From Cylicocyclus nassatus (taxonomy: Eukaryota; Nematoda; Chromadorea; Rhabditida; Strongylidae), in NCBI GenBank assembly GCA_958299035.1, contig CATQJL010000001.1, positions 75,909,594 through 75,973,593 of the forward strand: a stretch of DNA of 64,000 bases. The letters run 5' to 3'. Below the pieces are notes generated by a model, which did no database searches, was not told where the DNA came from, and saw only the letters and a program-made list of their open reading frames with translations. Positions within the stretch are counted from its first letter, which is position 1. Every line of letters starts with the position of its first letter. Positions 59,939 to 64,000 of the stretch are shown in pieces. A program made the translations under genes and the position numbers.

Positions 59939-60543
59939 GCTTTAGAAAGAAAAAACATTATATGTTTTGTCTGCTTTCAGTCCGGGGTTCTAGATCTAAC
60001 ATCCTTTAGGGCACAAACAAGAAATTCGCCCTTTTTTGATAATGACTCTTCTAAAGCTACTTATTACATTCCGCCGAGCAAATGAAATGGATGAAAGATT
60101 ACCAGGTTTGATTATATTGAGGTTTGCTATCTGAATTGCACTAAGACCCAATATCAACAGCAAGGTGCTGATTATTGAAATTCAAATATAAGGAAAATTG
60201 TTAACACGTTGAAGTAAACGCGCATTTTTAGTTGTTTGCTTTGTGGGACAATGTCTTCCACGAATAAGTCGTAAATTTTTAGCAAGCAGATCATCATCTA
60301 AATCATACCTACACAAATTCTTGAAAGCAGCCAAAAGACGTCAAGATATTACGATTAGTGCGTAAAAGGTCTCATGAAACGGATGTACCCAGTAATTGTT
60401 ATCATTTCAACAAAATTTATGCCAATTCACCGTGTGGGTCATTGTCCCCACGTGGCAGTCATTGCATGACTTACCATGTGGGTCACGTTGTCGTCAGTGT
60501 GTTAAACAGTGTATGTATAGTAACAATGTAACAGTAAACCGCT
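59939..60543. other. Spacer with short repeats
   Basis: CCGTGTGGGTCATTGTC and CCATGTGGGTCACGTTG recur at about 60429 and 60475. No gene is recognised. It may include upstream control DNA of the gene at 60844. Confidence 0.35.
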
Positions 60544-60616
60544 GAGGGAGGCGTATAGTCTTCCACCCTAGATTAAATCTGAATTCAATCTAGTGTAGGA
60601 ACTATGACTCCTCCCT
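60544..60616. repeat. 73-bp hairpin upstream of the secreted-protein gene
   Basis: AGGGAGGCGTATAGTCTTCC...CTAGATT pairs with AATCTAG...GGAACTATGACTCCTCCCT. It lies about 230 bp before the start codon at 60844. It is either a small inserted element or a structure in the promoter region. Confidence 0.7.
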
Positions 60617-60828
60617 GATATTCAATGGTAAAGTTTTGACCTTGCCAATGCTGCTGTGGCGCTGTGATCTACGTAGTGGTTGGTCAAACGCACATGTGAT
60701 ACACTGCGCATTCAAAAAGAAAGTGCACAAAAAGCGATTGCAATAGAAGTTCAACGCATGTGATCTAGAGTAAGTGCAGTGATGTCAAGTGTGTCTGGGC
60801 ATGTGCATATAAATGATTATGTAGAGGT

Positions 60829-60840
60829 GAACTTCCACAG
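60829..60840 (+). promoter_or_regulatory. Probable spliced-leader acceptor
   Basis: ACTTCCACAG ends three bases before ATG 60844. In nematodes an acceptor this close to the start with no upstream exon is usually a trans-splice site. A TATAAA lies upstream at about 60807. Confidence 0.4.
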
Positions 60841-60843
60841 AAA

Positions 60844-61180
60844 ATGCGATGCCCCTTTATCCTTAGTGTGAGCTTACAACATTGCTTATTAATCTCAAAT
60901 CAATCGACAAAATCCTTCTATACTTTCAGATTTTGTTTGCAGTAGCCCAGTGCAAACTGGAAGCGAAAGACCTCAAGGTCTTCTCCAGAAAGTGCACTCC
61001 TGGTGTGGAACAATTCAACCAAGGAGTCTTGAAGATCAGAAAAAATATTACTTTGCTAGAACCACCGAGACTTGAAGGGGAAGAACCAGACGAAGTCAAT
61101 GTGGTTGGTAATTACAACTTTATTCTTTCTTTTCTATGTGAAGGGTCTGAAAATACGAGCAAGTGTTATGTCGCCCTAAG
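60844..61180 (+). CDS. 5' part of a gene for a small secreted, cysteine-containing protein (exons 1-2)
   Basis: Exon 1 is 60844-60867 and exon 2 is 60930-61180, joined across a 62-bp intron (GTGAGC...TACTTTCAG), typical of nematodes. The join gives an N-terminus MRCPFILSILFAVAQC, a good signal peptide. The mature part starts KLEAKDLKVFSRKCTPGVEQ, has an N-glycosylation site in KNIT and another in ENTS, an acidic EGEEPDE loop, and Cys in KCTP, LCEG and KCYV. Exon 2 ends at a strong GTACGT donor, two bases into a codon. The following exon is not certain. The open frame beginning upstream at 60882 is intron read-through. I do not recognise the family; an extracellular role is inferred from the signal only. 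Confidence 0.65.
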
Positions 61181-62640
61181 GTACGTTCGCAACATTAACT
61201 TGCCGCCAAATCGTACGAAACAGCGGCGAACGGATTCGATTTAGCTTGGTTGCGTGTTTTCATTAATTAGTCTGCTTTGAGATCATGCAGCTTTTGCATC
61301 TAATTGGCATAGCTTCTTGACAGGCACAAAAAATCAGATTTTCTTTTTCTTTCTCGGAAAGAAAAAGAAATTTTGTCTTTTCCTTATCTCCTAATTTCTA
61401 ACGAAGCGCGAAGAACGTAGGCGCGGAGAACACATTTCGGCTATGTAAGCTTGAAACATTTGTAATTGCAAACAAGCGTTAAATATTTTGAAGAGAATGG
61501 AATTCATAAAGCAAATCAAAAGTGGCTTTGTTTTCTTTGTTGCGTAATGATGATACTCAAGCTGCAAATCACTGAAATGACTGTTGTTGATCACAGGTTG
61601 TTTTCGCCGTTTTGCAAAAAATGGAGACTTGGGAAATGACTGCTTGTATACTCAAAACAAAGTCAAGAGGCTAAAAATGATTTGTTCTACTTTCTGTAGC
61701 GCGGTATTTCAAAAAGCAATTACATATCTGGAAGCTCCCAGAAGACTTCGCATACAAGCTCGATTATCAAACACAATACACACACAAACACATACAACGC
61801 ATGAAGGGCTACTCAGCCGTCGTCGCACAAAATAATTTGGTTATGAGGATGTAAGAGCTTAAGCTTTTTTGAGAATGCAGTGATAGCAGCGACATTCGTC
61901 ACTGCAGCCGCTCCCTGGCTGCAGTCGTCGCATTGGAGCGCGCAATCATTTGCTGTAGTCAGTTTTAACATTACAGCCACTTTCTTATTTGTTAGCCTAA
62001 TATATGCTTGTAAGTAAGAGAATTAGGATGAATGTGATATCCATAGGGTCACATATAGACGAGGGATAACAAAGTTTATAATATTGCGATATTTCTCTCA
62101 TCTACTTGTTTTGAGAATTCTCCATGTGATTTCATTATCCAAATGTGGTAAAACATGAAGTAAGCCAAGCATCCTGAAACACGAACAACTAAAAGACGAG
62201 TTAGAGAGAGATGTATTCGACTTTGATATCACCCAAGCGAATCAAACATATTTCTTTCAACGCCCTAGAAGACGGATAAGGACAAATTATGTAAGCTCAA
62301 AACGCACTTCAACAAGCAGAAAGTGGACCACTTTTATGTGAAATAGATAGTGACTAAGAGCAAGGCATTTACAACAATCAAATATGAAAAGGACTGCGAA
62401 AAATATGATTTCTGCACATCCCTCTTCCTCATGCAAAGACATTGATTCATTTTGATTCGCTTCTTGACAAGAATGTTGAGGCTAATGAAAAAGAAAAAAC
62501 GTTTGTAGGCGTCGAATGACTGTAGTCGAGCAACAGATGCTGGCTGCAACCTGGAATGGAGTCTTAGTTTTTGGGTGCCCGCTAGTAATGAGTAGAGCTC
62601 TTCTTCTACGAAATTCTTGAGAATAAGCGATATAATGAGT
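61181..62640. other. Intron or intergenic stretch with no settled exon
   Basis: Candidate acceptors at 61319 (TTGACAG) and 61594 (GATCACAG) open short frames, but neither keeps the frame left by exon 2 for long, except RHKKSDFLFLSRKE after 61319, which crosses a hairpin. A perfect hairpin TTTCTTTTTCTTTC / GAAAGAAAAAGAAA lies at 61340-61370. Confidence 0.3.
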
Positions 62641-62650
62641 TGCTTTTCAG
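62641..62650 (+). promoter_or_regulatory. Splice acceptor, cis or trans
   Basis: TGCTTTTCAG is a consensus nematode acceptor three bases before ATG 62654. It could be a spliced-leader site for a second gene or the 3' end of a 1.47-kb intron of the first. Confidence 0.5.
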
Positions 62651-62653
62651 TCT

Positions 62654-62862
62654 ATGGTATATTACTGTGCCCTCGCAGTGCTGGCAAAACCCGCAATGGA
62701 TTTCAACGTGACCGGCATGGTGCAATTCAGCAGCAATACAATGAAGTTCGTAAGGGATTGCAACACTGTAAATCAAATCAATTGTTTTTTGTGAATTTGC
62801 AGGGATTTAGCAGCTGTGGCTGCTCAAGTATCGAACAAGTTCAATAGTACACTCACAAAGGT
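62654..62862 (+). CDS. Candidate start of a second small secreted protein gene, splicing unresolved
   Basis: From ATG 62654 a frame reads MVYYCALAVLAKPAMDFNV, signal-like, then TGMVQFSSNTMKFV to about 62752. A second protein-like block (DLAAVAAQVSNKFNSTLTK) begins at 62804 and ends exactly at a GTATGA donor (62863). Joining them in one frame (KFV-R-DLAA) would need removal of 62755-62802, a 48-base piece starting GGATTG and ending TTTGCAG, flanked by the direct repeat AGGGATT. The normal GT-AG intron 62750-62802 instead gives a short tail ending at TAG 62845-62847 and a 46-residue product. A frameshift or an unusual splice is implied if the second block is coding. Family unknown. Confidence 0.4.
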
Positions 62863-63173
62863 ATGAACCTTGATTATGAGGTTTGCTGCTGTAAGGTGAT
62901 AGTAGCGCAAAATAGTATTATTCGCTATTTTTAAGTCTTTTTTTTCATCTTATCAGACTTTGCTCTCTTGATACTCACGTTACAAATTGCAAATGCTGCA
63001 TTTAGTATTCGCAAATCGGTACGGGTGATCTGAGTCACTTTCCAATGGGATGCCACCTAGATGTGGGATTTGTCAGGGAAGGGCGGAGAGTACCGATTAA
63101 GAGAAAGAAGAAGAAGAATAAGAAGAAGAAGAAAGGGCCAAAATTCAGAGTGGTGTTTGTGAATGTTCCAACG
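62863..63173. other. Probable intron with a lysine-coding simple repeat
   Basis: An acceptor at 62956 (TTTTTTCATCTTATCAG) could end the preceding gene soon after (TLL-S-stop). The AAGAAG repeat at 63103-63137 makes a spurious Lys-rich frame. Confidence 0.35.
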
Positions 63174-63299
63174 TACACGGCTTACTGTTTAGCATTGACA
63201 GGGAACTTCGTCAACTATTTGCGTGACCTTTTAGGCTTGCTCACAGGAGACCTAACAGAGATAATGAAGCTGTACAAACAAACATTGCCTGAGTGAGCC
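63174..63299 (+). CDS. Candidate 3'-terminal exon
   Basis: After an acceptor-like TTTAGCATTGACAG (ending near 63200) the frame reads GNFVNYLRDLLGLLTGDLTE, then IMKLYKQTLPE and a stop (63297-63299). The FV-x-RDL helix resembles the MKFV...RDLAAV block of the preceding candidate, suggesting a tandem or alternative exon. No upstream donor seen here leaves the phase it needs, so an exon may be missing. Family unknown. Confidence 0.35.
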
Positions 63300-63755
63300 T
63301 CACAAAAAGTCCACTTTGGTTTTTGGGCACTTTATCAAATTTCCGTTGTCCTCAAATCCATCTCAAATTGTTGACAGTTTGCCATATTGCATCATAGTGT
63401 GTGATGTTCATTCAAGAACACCTTTTCGTTTCGCAAACAAAATCCGCATTTGCCTAAGTTTATACAGTCAGTGCATTTGAGTACAAATAAGCTAAAAGAT
63501 TGGCATTCTGTTTTTGGAAAAAGTTTAGCCCATAAAAAAAGCACAAAATTGATGAAACAACTAATTTGTAAGGACTGTTCCTTTTTCCCTCTTTTCTAAC
63601 GAAAGCTGTTTAGAAAAAAAAAGCCCGGCAAACCAACCTCCGCAGGCGTCGGTCATACCTCGAGCAATCCCATAAAATGTAGTGTCCCCGCAATCTAATG
63701 TAATGCAAGATTTCTACACATCCGTAACGCGCGAACTTCAGATAATAGGCACATA
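63300..63755. other. 3' flank, no gene seen
   Basis: AT-rich. The minus-strand frame 63610-63798 overlaps the repeat that follows and has no supporting feature. Confidence 0.4.
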
Positions 63756-63956
63756 CCATCCATTCTATGACTAGGAGACGCGAGACCGCATTGCACACAT
63801 TGTCTAAACAAGCCTAATCGTGTACTTAGCAGGTTTATACTTGTTATTTATCTCGTCCAGGTTCATCCACTTTTTGGAAACAGGGAAGAACCAACTCAAA
63901 CTTGTTAAGACAATGTCCGCAATGCAGTCCCGCGTCTCCTAGTCATAGAATAGATG
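63756..63956. repeat. 201-bp foldback repeat at the window edge
   Basis: CCATTCTATGACTAGGAGAC...GCATTG is mirrored by CAATGCAGTCCCGCGTCTCC followed by TAGTCATAGAATAG, with a loop of about 90 bases. Arms are about 45 bp with few mismatches. It may continue as part of a larger element beyond the window. Confidence 0.75.
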
Positions 63957-64000
63957 ATAGCTTCTGTATAAAGCGAATTCAAAACTTTCTTGTACAAGAT

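Noticed and set aside
63045..63200. Lysine-rich start of the 63045-63296 frame
   Set aside because: The lysines come from an AAGAAG simple repeat; only the part after 63200 looks like an exon.

Overview
The window looks like gene-poor nuclear DNA of a nematode, most likely a clade V (strongylid or rhabditid) worm. The evidence: short introns ending in TTTCAG-type acceptors; probable spliced-leader acceptor sites a few bases upstream of ATGs; two histone 3' stem-loops with the CTTT loop typical of Caenorhabditis-type nematodes; RTE-class LINE relics; and many Tc1/mariner-type elements with TA duplications. The species assignment is inference. No bacterial operon, CRISPR array, rRNA gene or intact tRNA gene was seen.

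Most of the window is transposon-derived. From 3.2 to 9.7 kb there is a Tc1-like foldback, a mariner-type element, a 2-kb nested palindrome holding a histone-gene tail, and another palindrome. At 13.2-14.7 kb lies a decayed RTE reverse transcriptase on the minus strand, followed by an 864-bp TA-flanked element. From 16.9 to 23.2 kb there are inverted and diverged copies of a complex repeat, GC-rich palindromes and a second RTE fragment. From 24.0 to 31.7 kb there is a foldback with tRNA-like cores, a GTACGCCGC-rich element, two Helitrons and a hAT-type element. From 34.9 to 48.1 kb there are further mariner-type elements (two nested), two more Helitrons, a tRNA-derived SINE and a near-perfect TTAA-flanked hairpin. 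From 50.8 to 53.7 kb there is a second GTACGCCGC element and a frameshifted DDE-type transposase relic.

Host-gene evidence is strongest at the right end. A secreted-protein gene begins at 60844, with two well-defined exons. A second candidate start at 62654, and a C-terminal-looking exon at 63174-63299, may belong to it or to a paralogous neighbour; the splicing there does not resolve cleanly. Other candidate exons (5846-5930, 16038-16330, 55370-55561, 58685-58816, 59023-59137) and a pseudogene-like stretch at 2316-2638 are much less certain. Most open reading frames in this DNA are chance frames in repeats, and I left them out.
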